A stretch of 64,000 bases of DNA from Gnetum montanum (GCA_015680685.1 MNCI01004071.1:161174-225173), one strand, 5' to 3'; shown: positions 1 through 10,645, numbered from the stretch's first letter. A program made the numbers and translations. The notes: generated by a model not told the origin, from the sequence alone.

Positions 1-2
1 AT

Positions 3-300
3 AACAAGGCTGAGTATGAAGCTTTATGTATTGATATAAGAATAGCTCTAGACAAAAAGATTAGTTTGTGAACAAGTAAAGGATAACTGTGTAGTAAAGA
101 GCTCATTCTTAAGACCTTATAAGCAACTTTCTTGTAAGATGTTAGATTAGTTTCAACATTGCCAAATAGAGCATATAAAAAGAGCAGAAAATCTTATAGT
201 AGATGATTTGGCAAAGGCAGCTTCAACATTGGATATGCAAATATTAGAAAGTTACAAAGATGTAATGATTGAAGAATAACATCAGCCATCGGTACCAGAT
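3..300 (+). pseudogene. RNase H-like (aRNH) domain fragment upstream of RT
   Basis: The first codons read NKAEYEALCIDIRIAL and, after a short break, IEHIKRAENLIVDDLAKAAS. These match the conserved 'NNxAEYEAL' and 'REEN..ADALA.LAS' signatures of the additional archaeal-type RNase H in Tat retrotransposons. The N-terminal part is outside the window. In-frame stops occur (for example at 69-71 and 151-153), so it is not functional. It lies about 100 bases before the RT ORF and the connecting frame (SVPDNIRNLQVFEDDDQ) appears continuous with it. This suggests that the domain sits 5' of RT in this element. An unrelated upstream fragment is the alternative. Confidence 0.7.
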
Positions 301-1680
301 AATATAAGAAATTTACAAGTATTTGAAGATGATGATCAAGTACTAAGATTTATGAAAAACAAACAAGAATTTGAGGGTCAAGTGATACATGAAACGTCAT
401 CAAACTTCAAAGCTAATTTCATTCCAAAAAGGATGATTGACTTAGAACAAGAGTTCAAGAAAAATTTACTTACTGGAAAGGATATACAAAGCCCAGATAG
501 TCAAGCTTTCGAGGTAGTGAATTTTGGATTATACATGATGGAAAAGATGTTGAATGTTACAAAGGAAAGAGATTTGAGTTTCAAGAAAAACTTGTTAACA
601 TGTCTAAGAAATAATTTGGAGAATTTTTCTTGGTCTTATGATGATCTTAAAGCTTTTAGGCAAGATGTGATAACACATAAAATTCCTTTAATAGAAGGTT
701 GCAAAATATTCAAGCAAAAACAAAGGAAATTCAATCCATCATTTGAACCAACTATGAAAGCCGAAATCAAAAAGTTGTTGCAAGCACGAATTATATATCC
801 AGTACGATATTTGACATGGCTTGCTAACCTTGTTCCAGTGAGAAAGAAAAATGGTGATATAAGGCTTTGTGTAGACTTTAGAAATCTGAATGATACCTCA
901 AGTAAGGATAAGTACCTGCTTCCAAGATTTGATGAGATGTTGATTAAAATCTCAGGTTTTCAAATATATTCCTTTTTAGATGGTTTCTCAGGCTATAATC
1001 AGATCGTGGTAGATAAGAATGATAGATACAAAAGATCATTTATCACCAAATGAGGAACTTTTACCTACCAAAGAATGCCATTTTAATTGTCAAATGCTAG
1101 AGCTACTTTCCAAAGAGTAATCGACTTAGCATTTAAGGATTTATTAGGCAAATTCGTGGTGGTTTATTTGAATGATATTACAATATTCTCAAAGAAAAAA
1201 GAATATCATATTGATCATCTCTAGCAAGTTTTCGATAGATATCGTGAGTTTGGTATTTCATAAAATCCTAAGAAGTGTATCTTTGAGGCTAAATCTAGAA
1301 GCTTATTAGGCCATGTGATATGTCAAGAAGGAATTGCCATAGACAATTCCCAAATCCAAGAAGTACAGAACATTGAACATCCCACAAGTAAAAAATCTCT
1401 TAGATCTTTCTTTGGGAAGATAAACTTTGTGAAAAAGTTCATCCCTGGGTTTACTGAACTTACCAAGCCTTTGATGCATATGTTAAAAAAAGATGTCCAA
1501 GTAGAGAAAACACCAGAATCAGAGAGAGCTTTATCAAAAATTAAAAATGCTATACAAGAGGCTCCCTATTTGGTGAAGCCTAAAGAAGATTTTTGGTTGT
1601 ATTCTTTTGCTTCGAATGATTCTATCGCTACTGTTTTAACACAAAAAGATTATGAAGGTCAAGATGAACAAATTTGATTT
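301..1680 (+). pseudogene. Reverse transcriptase domain of element 1 (broken)
   Basis: An open stretch at 352-1053 encodes 233 residues: a linker, then the RT N-terminal part with FSWSYDDLKAF, KKLLQARIIYPV, VPVRKKNGDIRLCVDFRNLN and LDGFSGYNQIVVD. A stop at 1051-1053 interrupts RT just before GTFTYQRMPF. The same frame continues with the catalytic box as YLNDI near 1164, so the usual YxDD has lost its first aspartate. Further stops lie near 1084, 1222 and 1261. From 1315 to 1677 a second open stretch of 120 residues covers the RT thumb and connection (SLRSFFGKINFVKKFIPGFTELTKPLM) and leads into RNase H. Both catalytic loss and stops show that it is inactive. Confidence 0.9.
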
Positions 1681-2090
1681 TTTGGGTATCAGTTGAAAGG
1701 TTCAGAATTAAATTATTCAAACTTAGAGAAACAAGCTTTTGCAGTCATTAAAGCACTTCAGCATTTTAAATATTATTTGGAAAGTTCATTAGTCCACATT
1801 ATGCTAATTGAACCTACAATCAAGCGATTCCTAGCCCAAAATGAGATTGGATTGAAAAAAGGAAAATGACTTATAAAGTTGCAAAGTTTCAGATTTTCAT
1901 TGGAAATATGCAAAAAAATTAAGGGAATGGGATTAGCCAAGTTAATGACTAGAGAAAATGAAGTATGTACACTGGACACCCATGAAGAGAATTGGTATGA
2001 TAAAATTCTCAAATTTCTTAATACAAGGAAAATCCCAAATAATTTAACTGCAAGTCAAAAGAGAGCTTTCTTCAAAAGAGCATGAAGATT
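1660..2090 (+). pseudogene. RNase H (Ty3-type) and connection region of element 1
   Basis: After the stop at 1675-1677 the frame reads FGYQLKGSELNYSNLEKQAFAVIKALQHF. This matches the '..Y...EKE.LAVV.AL..F..YL' signature of the retrotransposon RNase H/connection region. The D/E active residues cannot all be assigned. A downstream open stretch (1879-2085) continues with LEICKKIKGMGLAKLMTRENE, which resembles the end of RNase H and the spacer to integrase. A stop (TGA at 1867-1869) breaks it. Being short and diverged, it is called mainly from its position between RT and integrase. Confidence 0.7.
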
Positions 2091-2094
2091 CATT

Positions 2095-3046
2095 GTTAAA
2101 GATGATATATTATATAGAAAGGATTTTCGAGGGGTTTTATTGGAATGTGTTCATAATGATCAAATTAGTTTCATTTTGGAACAATTTCATGATCATTTGA
2201 ATTTATTTTATGAATCCCCTAAGTCAACTATGCAACATATACTTCGATATGGTTATTACTGGCCTTCCATGTATCAAGACATTAGTTCAAAGATTCAAAA
2301 ATGCTATAAATGTCAAATTCATGGGCCCAAGATTAAAAGGGCTAGAGCCCCTTTAAAGCCAATAGTTGCAAATAGACCATTTCAGTAATGGGGTTTGGAT
2401 TTTATTGGTACAATTACTCCTTCAAGAGCTAGACACAAGTTTATTCTCACGACTACTAATTATTTCACTAAATGGTCTGAAGCAAAGGCTCTAAGAGGAA
2501 GTTTAGCATCAGATGTGATTAAGTTTCTAGAAGACCACATTCTAAGTAGAATTTGGTCTACCCGAAGTGTTAGTGTCAGACACTGGACCCACCTTTAAAT
2601 CTAAAGAGTTTATCAAATGGGCATCAGAAAAATCTAATTTCTTATTTTCCTCATCAAATTATTATCCTCAAGGAAATGGCCTAGCAGAATCCACCAATAA
2701 AAAGCTTATTGCTTATATCAAGAAATCAATGAATGGGAATCCAGGAAATTGGATCGATTATCTACAATCCGCATTATGGTCAGATCGAATTAGATTCAAG
2801 AGAGCTATTGGGACATCACCATATAACTTAGTCTATGGTTTGCCAGTGAGAATCACAAATAAGATTGTAAGCTCAACTTCTGAATTCATACAAAGATATA
2901 GTGAAAAAACTGATAAAGATAGAAGTTTCATGACTTTTCTTATTAAAAGAGAACCTAAAGTAGATAAAGCAAGGGATAATTTGTTACAGAATACCTCTCA
3001 AGTTNCCAAATGGTTAGAATTCCTAAAAATAAGGAAACTTGGTTGA
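2095..3046 (+). pseudogene. Integrase of element 1 (stop plus frameshift)
   Basis: The open stretch 2140-2388 holds the zinc-binding HHCC region: H in EQFHDHLNLFYESP and the paired cysteines in CYKCQIHG, with GYYWPSM between. A TAA at 2386-2388 replaces a residue before WGLDFIG, the first catalytic aspartate (2395 onward). The frame is then lost near 2570-2590. The new frame carries SDTGPTF (second catalytic Asp) and GLAESTNK (catalytic Glu), followed by ALWSDRIRFKRAIGTSPYNLVYG. All three D-D-E residues are still present, but a stop and a frameshift separate them. One ambiguous base (N) lies at 3005. Confidence 0.9.
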
Positions 3047-3837
3047 AGACTCTTGGGGGGGATTTCAAATTTCTAGCACCTATAAAAAGAGGATTGGGTT
3101 GCCTAGGATTTCATCATCTTTCAATTCAAGTTGAGTAGAGAAAGTAAAAGAGAGCTAATTTGAAAGAGGAAGATGGAGTTTAGGAGAGCAATGAGAAAGC
3201 CTTTTATTCCATATGTNCTGAAGATATCCTTACAAAAAAATAATATATGTATATACTATTAGGTATAATATTACTAGGAATATAGTATTGATTATTATAT
3301 TTAACTATGCTATNATTTCATCACAAGAGGTTTGGAGATAGAGTCCAATGTTTAGGGGCAATATCAAGATTGCACCAAAGAAGAGGAGAAACGTGAAGAG
3401 CAACCAACCAATGAAGAGTCATCATGGGCATGGGAAGAAGCATTCGTATCCCAAGAGAAAAATGAAGAACCCAATGAGGAAGAACAAAAGAGTGCTAAAG
3501 AAAAAGTTCCAATAGATCAAGTTGAGAGCTCCACCAAACCAGAGAACAACAGAATAGCCTTCATCATGTCAGAAATTTTCTATGAGACATTTAGAGAGAT
3601 GAGGATCCCTACCAGGGTAACCCTCACAATTCAGTTTCCATCACAAGAATAGTCCATGAAGGACTTGATAATGTACAATTTGTTATTTTTCTTAGGAATG
3701 AGGTTTTTATCCCATCACACCTTATGTTAAATGGGAATTTTCCTCCAAAAAGATTTCTATTCAGCCATAAAAATTCAATGAAAATTTTAGTATGTTTCAG
3801 TTTTGAAATGAGGCTGCATAAATTTCTTTAAGCTTTT
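3047..3837 (+). pseudogene. Post-integrase coding remnant of element 1
   Basis: Downstream of integrase an open frame at about 3371-3652 encodes a Glu/Lys-rich acidic segment and then FYETFREMRIPTRVTLTIQFPSQE. A further piece, NEVFIPSHLMLNGNFPP, lies in another frame. I do not recognise a named domain. Its position between integrase and the polypurine tract suggests the C-terminal tail of pol or an extra 3' ORF. Stops and frame changes make it a relic. Two ambiguous bases (N) lie at 3217 and 3314. Confidence 0.5.
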
Positions 3838-3850
3838 AAGGGGGCAGAAA
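3838..3850 (+). other. Polypurine tract of element 1
   Basis: AAGGGGGCAGAAA directly precedes the LTR start TGTTGGCA. A purine run abutting a 5'-TG LTR end is the expected plus-strand primer site for a 3' LTR. Confidence 0.75.
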
Positions 3851-4319
3851 TGTTGGCACATTTGGCCATTTCATGGGACAAGAGTGGATACTGGGAAAAG
3901 ACAACTTGTAGAATGATGTATGGTTGATAATTTAGAAATAAAGCATGTGGATTTAAAGTTATGGGTTGATGGATGGTTTGGAGAAGTTACTCACTGTTTT
4001 AAAAAAATGATGTTAAGACCTTCTCAGGATACAAAATTAAAGTGCTAAATTATTTTTGAGGAATCGTGGTTATATAAAGATAATGGCATGTACAAAGCAC
4101 TATATTACAAAACAAGGCATGATTCAGAGTTAAGTCACAGACAAAATATGCATAAGACATCGATCCAAAGGCCAACAGTGGAGATTAAAACTTTACAATA
4201 TGAAAGGGGCATTCGACGGACCAAAACGTGGCAAGACTGAGTAGAATATATTTTAAAGTAATATATAATATTTAAAGGTTTGGAGATATTGGAAAATATC
4301 AACCGTGAAGAAAGCAGAC

Positions 4320-5140
4320 ATGTCCTTTCTATCGTTCATATCGACCGTGGTGAGTCGATCAAACTACTGGCTGAAATGCCGACACTTGTGATCACAGGGT
4401 TGGACCGCAGGAGTTCCGAAAGATGATCGAGTAACGGTTTGAGTTCAATGGCATGCTGAATCTTGGAAATATTTTATCCCTACGCTTGAATTGTTCAATA
4501 TTCAAGGTTATGTCTACTGCAAAAAAAGGGGGGAAGAGCCAGAAACTAAACGTACGTGTGGGCGAGGTAATGGATGACACCGGAAGCATATGCATAGAAC
4601 AGAAAGATACACTTCTCAAGATCAAGTGTATTGTCTTTTGCAAACAATCCGAAAAATGGTCTCAGCCAGACAAAGGTAAAGGCATACGTGCAGGAAATCA
4701 TCATCGACAAAACCAAAATCTCAGTAACTCTCACGAAATGTGGGCTTCTAGAGTTTCTCTGAAGCCACGCGTCGATGGAACGAGCCAAAGTGGAACACGA
4801 TTTAGTAGTAAGGTGTTTTAAAAATCATTTGAAGATGCAATTGTTCTCCTTAACCAGTGATAAATCTAAGTAAGAATAGAAAGCCCGAGACCAACACAAC
4901 AAAAGAAAGAGGTAGACAACTCGTCACAAGGAGTTGCAAGAGTCGGCAGTGGTTGGAAATTTGTGGTTCCCAAATTGAATAGATGACAACTGCAAAGAAA
5001 AAGTCTCCCATTGAGGACGTGAAAGAAACACCACGTCTACATCCAGCGGCACCATTACTAGTTATACGGTTAACCAGAGAGACCTGCACTGTTACAAGTA
5101 CTTTTCAGGTGGACGTTGGAATTACGTTGAATGTTTGTCC
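4320..5140 (+). pseudogene. Cytochrome P450 gene fragment captured in the LTR
   Basis: Several pieces match plant A-type (CYP71-clan-like) P450s in the correct order. They are a helix C-D region (GESIKLLAEMPTL, 4357-4395), QEFRKMIE (4408-4431), the F-G region (FNGMLNLGN, then after a frameshift IPTLELFNIQGY, 4443-4510), the I-helix entry (LSQTKVKAYVQEII, from 4661), the I-helix end followed by MERAKVEHDLVV (4741-4815), and the K helix with its E-x-x-R as KETPRLHPAAPLLV (5021-5062). The I-helix oxygen-binding motif is degraded and no haem-binding cysteine loop is seen. At least three frameshifts and several stops are present. N-terminal and C-terminal parts are missing. A P450 would normally be an ER-bound monooxygenase, but this copy cannot encode one. 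The subfamily is not assignable by eye. Confidence 0.82.
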
Positions 5141-5371
5141 GCGAAGATGAAGGCAACATTAACACATTACCTCCTTCAATTAAAACAAGCCAGAGCCGAT
5201 GCCACTACTGACACCTACCGTTTCGATGATGCAGTTAGAAAAATGGAGACAACATTGCTCCAAATGTCAAATGCAGGTGCAACCACTTGTTTTGTACAAG
5301 AAAATCAAGGAAGAAGGGGTGGAAAAACAGAGGACAGAACCATCGTAAGCTCCACGTCAACGATGCCCTGA
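5135..5371 (+). other. Unrecognised open frame, 78 codons, inside the LTR
   Basis: An open frame immediately follows the P450 fragment and is richer in G+C than the surrounding LTR. It encodes a hydrophilic peptide (MSAKMKATLTHYLLQLKQAR...) with no motif I recognise, ending in a Ser/Thr-rich tail. It may be more captured host sequence or chance. There is no support for expression. Confidence 0.25.
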
Positions 5372-5741
5372 ATTTCACAATAGCAAGTGTTGTTATCAAT
5401 TGTTTAAAAATCCAAAACTATAACATAGAGAAATTAAATTAAAATTAATCAATTAAGACATACATAGTTTTAAAGATACTTTGACAATATTGTATTGAAA
5501 AAGAGAAAAAAAAATTAGTTAGTATCCATGATAATTATAGCTAATGCTAGATTACTTTTATGAGAATTACTAGGGCTTAATAACATTTAGTAATTAAAAT
5601 CTTAAATAAACAATTAAAATAAATTAGGGATATTGGATTTATTTTAAAAGTTATTATATATAGGCTTATAAAAATAATATTTATAATGTATACACATGCC
5701 AACGTTAGCATGATTTTCTCCTAATCTTTTGTACACGTTAC

Positions 5742-5842
5742 AACTTCCTAACTTGTTGAGCAAGTAATCTCCTAACTTGTTGGGCAAGTAAGATCTCCTA
5801 ACTTGTTGGGAAAGTTATAACTTCCTTACTTGGGAGAGAAGT
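5742..5842 (+). repeat. Short tandem repeat in U3 of the element 1 LTR
   Basis: About four imperfect copies of a 24-30 bp unit centred on CTCCTAACTTGTTGGGCAAGT occur just upstream of the TATA box. The location suggests a promoter-proximal U3 repeat. No function is shown. Confidence 0.7.
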
Positions 5843-5883
5843 TAGCTAAAATATTTTGAAATATGTAACTACCTTTTGAACCC

Positions 5884-5890
5884 TATAAAA
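5884..5890 (+). promoter_or_regulatory. TATA box of the element 1 LTR
   Basis: CCCTATAAAAAGGC is a strong plant TATA context inside an LTR, placing transcription start near 5910-5920. Activity is inferred. Confidence 0.6.
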
Positions 5891-7121
5891 AGGCTTCAGG
5901 GGTAAGAAGAGAAAAAACACAGTGGAGGATACTGGGAACTACTAGCTCTCACTTGGAGACACACTTTGAAGCTCTGAAAGAGCATTTGTAAAGAAGACCT
6001 TATGAAAGATTGCTTGTAAGATGACTTGCTAAAGAAAATATTTCAGCCTCTTTGTCATAGTCCTGTGAGTTATGCTTATTATTTTTTATTTTGTTTAAAT
6101 TGTTTAGCTAGTGATTTAGATAGTATCATGCTTGGCAAGTAATTTTGGGATTTTTAGATTGCTCTTATTGTTCTTGTTGCCCAATAGAAAATTTCTATTA
6201 AAATTTTTCCATAGAAGCGCTTGTGCCTTAAGAGAATTTTAGTAGTAAATTTTATTATTGTGCAATGTATACAAACCGCTATTGAGATTGTTGTAAGAGA
6301 GCCTTTGCATGTAGTCAAGCCGTTGAACGATTCAATGGTCAAGAGGGTTCAAAAAATCTTTGGTATTTTGATGGGACCAGAATAGCTTCTTTTATCTTTA
6401 AAGTGAATCTTCGTGGTATTTCAATAAAAAATTGTCAAGTCTTTTGAAGGTTCTATTGAATGTAATTGTTGACATCAATTATCTAGCCAAAATGGAGTCT
6501 TGTACGTGATAGTTTTACGCAGCATTTTTTTTTGGTAGCATAGTAGGATTGTCTTGAAGAAATTGCTTATTTGAGCCTTGGAATTTTGAACAATTCGTAG
6601 ATATTGAATTTGGGATAGTTTTATTGCGAAGTGTTTACTCATATCATTTTACCTTGTTTAAACATTTGAGGTCCTAACACAAATCTTCTTTCTTTCCTTT
6701 CTATATTCATTGAATCTTGCTCTATTTCTAGTTTTCTTGTGGAACTATTTCTTTCTCTGGGGAAAATTAGAACTAGATTCACGAAGTTGTGCTCAAATGT
6801 TTTTGCAAAATTTTATTTGTTACAAGTAGGTATTATAAGGACTGTGTAGACTAGGCAATTAAATAAGATAGGAACTCTCAATAACTCATAGTACTTGGCA
6901 AAGTTGGCTAAATTTCTTTATGATAAGTCATTTATAGCTTACACACAATGCAATCATTTCATTTTTCACAACCGCACACCACAACATCACACACACATAC
7001 TCACATTAACTACTAAGTCTATTTGGAGGTATCTAGGCCTTGGTGTTGGCAAAGACTAGCAAGCACCTAAATCCTGTTTGAGGACACTCGTTGGTGGTCG
7101 TGTCCCAAATGGTTGCCAACA

Positions 7122-9130
7122 CTTTCCTTGAGCCAAAGCAAGCCAGTACAACTAATATTTCATCAGATGAACAACCATGCGTTATATTCCACATCTCCTC
7201 CTTTCAACACAGTTGTGGAAGAGATGGCCATCTATGCTAACCATGCACATGGCTCCTTAGTTTTTCACTTTTTTTTTTTTTACACTTTGTTGATTTTTAT
7301 TCGCTTTTGGTTTTTCACTCTTGATTTTCCATTTTATAACATCATTAGTATGTTTTATCTTTCTTGAATATTTTATACTTTCTTATATATTATATTTTAC
7401 TTTATTTTTGCTAATAAAATTACTTTATTATCGTAGGACACATTGTCAAGGTTGTTGTTTACTAATGGTGATTTGCGATTAATGCTTTGATTGCTAATGT
7501 TTGGTTTCTTTTTTTAAATTTTGATGTTTGATGACTAAGACATGGTTTATTTTTCATGGAACAAGCAGTGAGTCCACATCATCCATCCATCAACCAACTC
7601 TATGGTTTTCCTTGTTTCAGGAATATGAAGTTCCTTTTCATTAATAAAAATCTAAACAAACTTATGACTTTGGTAGTCTCCAAACTTGGAAAGGATTCAA
7701 AGGTTTGAAAAGGGTGTGACTTCAAGGGGATTCAATACTCTTTATTAATTTCTTGTGTACTTGTGTGTTTTCATGGATTTCTTACTGTTCCTCATTATCC
7801 AATAACAAGAAGTTAAATAAAGTCTTTGTATGGTGTGGTTTCCATCCAAAAATAAAAAAACAAAAAATTTTTAATAAGATGGGAATTCAAGGACAAAGTA
7901 ATAGGCTACAAGCACTGGTTATGGGACTAGAAAGATATGTTACGCATGCCTAAAGGTCCCCTCTAACTAAGGCCCATTTTCACTTCCTACTTCCTCCTAA
8001 ATAAGGAATGGTGTTTAATCTATGGTGCATGCTTATGTTTAGAGGAGTGAAGTGGTCTTAGAGTGGTGATGCAAAGTTATTGATAGTGGTTGGTTTTGGT
8101 CTGGACTAAGGTTAAACTTTAGTAGGTCATTTCCACAAGGAACTTCATTTGTCCATGATTTTGGACTTCATTCTACCCTCTTATTCATCCAATTATGCTA
8201 TCCATTGCTCACCTCACTACTAGTTTCCATGTTGTGCTTGATGTCTTATTTTGACATCTTAGAATTCTTGGATAGATTCTTTTAGGTTGGTCCTTAACTT
8301 TTCATAACCATTAATCAACTATGGGGCCTATGAACTCCTTAGTTGAGGTTATGCAAGGGTAACAAGGGCATGCGCCTACATGGGGAGGACTCACTTACAT
8401 ATCTCTTGGTTTGGGTAATTAAGTTCTTTACCTTAGACATTGCTAGAATCATATCTTTCATGTGCCCCATTGTGCATCCAACTTTGTGCTCCTTAAAATT
8501 TCATAAAACTTCATTCTCCAATCATTTTCTCAATTTTCTAAACTCCAACATCCTCTTCTACTATTTTCATCATGATCGTGACTTTTTAGGCTTTCATCTT
8601 ACCTCCATTTCACTCAAAAACTCATATTTTCAAAGTTTCCCAAAGTTAATAATGATCAATAGCTACGTTAGCTAGGCCTAGTCGACACAACCAACCCCAT
8701 CCACATAACACAAAAAATCTATAAATACTACTGAATAATTTGAAATTTTTATCATTTTCTTTACAATAAGAGAGGATTTTTTGTCATTTCTTTAGAGCCC
8801 AAAACCTTCTAGATTCCATAACTTTCCAATCGTTTGTCCAAATCACTCTATTTATTGATCTTGAAGCTACTGATGGTAAGCTCTTATTTGTGGGGGCTAC
8901 ACACCTTAAGGTTTCTAAACAAAAATTTTGGTTTAATGAATACAATGATATTAAATCATCAATCTTTGAGAGTTTAACCCTTTCAACAACCTTCAATATG
9001 ACTATAATCACTTATTAACATTAAAATACAAATAAATTAATGAATAAAATTGATCAAATCAACCATAATCATAACTTAGCTACGTGCAACCTTCCTACCA
9101 AGATAAGATATCCTAATTATTTCATGTTAC
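7122..9130 (+). repeat. Post-pol non-coding spacer of element A
   Basis: No convincing coding sequence is present. Short blocks shared with the spacers of B and C include GGTCCCCTCTAACTAAGGCC (7952) and GGGGAGGAC (8382). T-rich tracts alternate with these blocks. Short open frames such as 8343-8675 lack codon conservation between copies and are treated as chance. Confidence 0.6.
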
Positions 9131-9139
9131 ACAATAATT

Positions 9140-9747
9140 GCTAACTTGTGGTCATGTTGGGATTACCAATGACAAGAAGATTGAAATGACCGCAAGAGGG
9201 AGTACCATCTCAACAAAGGAAGAAACAACCTAGAGCTAGAAGGAGCCAACAGGAATAAGCCCAAGAATAGATAAAGGAAACCCATGTAGTGGGACCTCTT
9301 TGAGAAGATTATGAAGTGCAATTAGTTCAAAAAATGCCCAAGGAAGAGGCTACAATAGAACAATCATAGTGAGGAGAGGCACCAAGGCCCATACCAAGAC
9401 TTGAGGTCATACTAACACAAGCCTACCTCAACACAATTAGGCACTGTGATGTCCAATGCTCAGTTCTTCAAAAATTGAACTTTGGGTCATTCCTAGAGAA
9501 TGCTCTAGCAATGGTAAAGACACAATTACAAACCTCTCCTATGTGGCCAATCATCATTTCTAGTGGGGAGTGGTACATGGGAGAGATGTACCTCTTTTGG
9601 AATAATAGAAAAGTAGGTTCCACTATGAAAATCAAGGACATTTAGGTGTCCTACTCGGTTGAAGCTATCACATAGGCTCTTATGTTGCTTGATTCTGGGA
9701 CACAACTAGCAAAACTTTCTACGCAAGCTAATCCATTGGTGAAAAAG
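9140..9747 (+). pseudogene. Third ORF of element A, N-terminal part (broken)
   Basis: The frame near 9560-9610 reads SGEWYMGEMYLFWNNRK, found again in B (EWYMGETYLFWNNRR, 19300) and C (GEWYMGEIYLF, 36470). The upstream part is Lys/Arg/Thr-rich. This ORF lies between pol and the 3' LTR, the place of the env-like or additional ORF in Athila elements. The sequence stops abruptly at 9747, where element B is inserted, and the homologous downstream part is at 22908-25155. Confidence 0.65.
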
Positions 9748-10644
9748 GATTTAGTGAATTGTGGTTGCCTACATTGACTTGGGTCCATCAACTAGGCCCT
9801 ATTGACAAGGCCCCATCGATGCATCATTTCATACATTGACTTGGCCTCATCAATGCATCATTTCATGCATTGACTTGGCCTCATCAATGCAGGGTCTACT
9901 TTTGCCTATAAATACAAACTCATCAGTCACATTTATGGCATGTCTTGTCATAGTAGTAGTAGAGCTCTTGTAGTTTTTCCATTTGAGAGTTAGAATATTT
10001 TCCTAAGTGCCTGAAATAAGAGTAACTAAGTATATAGATCTTTATTCAAGCATTGTTGTACCTGAGCACAATAGTGTGTGCGGCAATAAAGACAAGTTTT
10101 TTGATAAACCTTGCATCATTTTGGATAGATTAAATATTTCATTTATGCATTTTTTTTCAATTAGTTATTCAATATTTTCTAGTAATTAAGCTAATTAAGA
10201 TAATTAATTGAGATAAGCTAGATAGATTAAATACATAAGTACAACTGCTTTAAGTGTAAGATGTATTCACTTGGTAACCTAGCAGTGGATATGTGGGTAT
10301 AGGACGTCTATGGAAAGTGGGAATAGATGCTTATGTTAGGATTAGTTAGAGACTAGTTACTTAGTTAATTTAGATTAGCCATTAAATTATTCTATCTCTC
10401 TCTCTCTTTAAGCACCCAAAAACATAAAACATAAAATGATAAAAATGATATGCCTTAATTACTCTTAACCATACCATTATGCTTCACAAGTGTAATCAAG
10501 AAGATAATGAATGACCTTAGGGCAAGGTTCACTTCATAGAAGACTGGTGTACTAGAAATTGTAAAGTCCATGGAATTCAATTAGATCATGCATGAATTCT
10601 TTGTGATATGTATGGTTGGGTGTAGGGTACCTCACCACTCATCA
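9748..10644 (+). repeat. 5' LTR of element B
   Basis: Homologous over its length to the LTRs at 21999, 25382, 31142, 39155, 42559 and 44934. Its 5' terminus is degraded relative to the consensus TGATGAGT, so the start is uncertain by several bases (9748-9755). It ends CACTCATCA. A TATA box (TATAAATA) lies at 9907-9914, after repeated ATTGACTTGGCC-type units in U3. The primer site follows one base after the end. Confidence 0.85.
9907..9914 (+). promoter_or_regulatory. TATA box in the 5' LTR of element B
   Basis: TTTGCCTATAAATACAAAC matches the plant TATA consensus. It is conserved at the equivalent place in the family's other LTRs (about 22133, 25489, 31294, 39308, 42691, 45006). Confidence 0.6.
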
Positions 10645-10645
10645 T

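Larger units (their letters stand above)
1..7121 (+). mobile_element. Element 1: 3' part of a Tat-type Ty3/gypsy LTR retrotransposon
   Basis: The segment runs RNase H-like, reverse transcriptase, RNase H, integrase, post-pol region, polypurine tract and a long 3' LTR. The 5' LTR, gag and protease lie outside the window. All coding parts carry stops or frameshifts, so the copy is dead. The right boundary is set by two things: the LTR opens TGTTGGCA and closes TGCCAACA, an inverted match, and homology to the post-pol region of elements B and C starts at the next base (7122, CTTTCC). Element 1 is therefore inserted in Athila-like element A, and CTTTC (7122-7126) is the expected target duplication. 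The RT context motifs (FSWSYDDLKAF, LVPVRKKNGDIRLCVDFRNLN) point to the Tat/Athila branch. Confidence 0.85.
3851..7121 (+). repeat. 3' LTR of element 1 (about 3.3 kb)
   Basis: The LTR begins TGTTGGCACA after the polypurine tract and ends GGTTGCCAACA, giving inverted ends TGTTGGCA/TGCCAACA. Element A sequence homologous to elements B and C resumes at 7122. A TATA box at 5884 splits it into a U3 of about 2 kb and an R/U5 of about 1.2 kb. U3 is unusually long because it carries a host-like P450 gene fragment (4320-5140). A 78-bp segment at 7044-7121 also has inverted ends (TGTTGGCAA/TTGCCAACA). The 5' LTR is not in the window, so the length cannot be confirmed by pairing. Confidence 0.75.
7122..9747 (+). 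mobile_element. Element A, left segment (Athila-like; spacer and start of third ORF)
   Basis: This piece is homologous, block for block, to 16790-19470 in element B and 34085-36640 in element C. It starts just after pol and runs through the post-pol spacer into the third ORF. It is cut on the left by element 1 and on the right by element B. The rest of A's third ORF and its 3' LTR resume at 22908. A's gag and pol would lie upstream of the window. Confidence 0.8.

Noticed and set aside
4320-5140. A functional P450 gene
   Set aside because: Frameshifts and stops occur, the I-helix motif is degraded, and there is no haem-binding cysteine loop or N-terminal anchor.
6669-6679. CCTAACA as the 3' end of the element 1 LTR
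   Set aside because: The inverted match to TGTTGGCA is poorer than at 7121, and element A homology begins only at 7122.
7044-7121. 78-bp inverted-end sequence (TGTTGGCAA/TTGCCAACA) as a small MITE
   Set aside because: Its right end coincides with the LTR end and its left end repeats the LTR terminus. An inverted repeat within the LTR end is simpler, and no target duplication was seen.
8343-8675. 110-codon frame in element A's spacer
   Set aside because: Not conserved in frame in B or C, and no domain is recognised.
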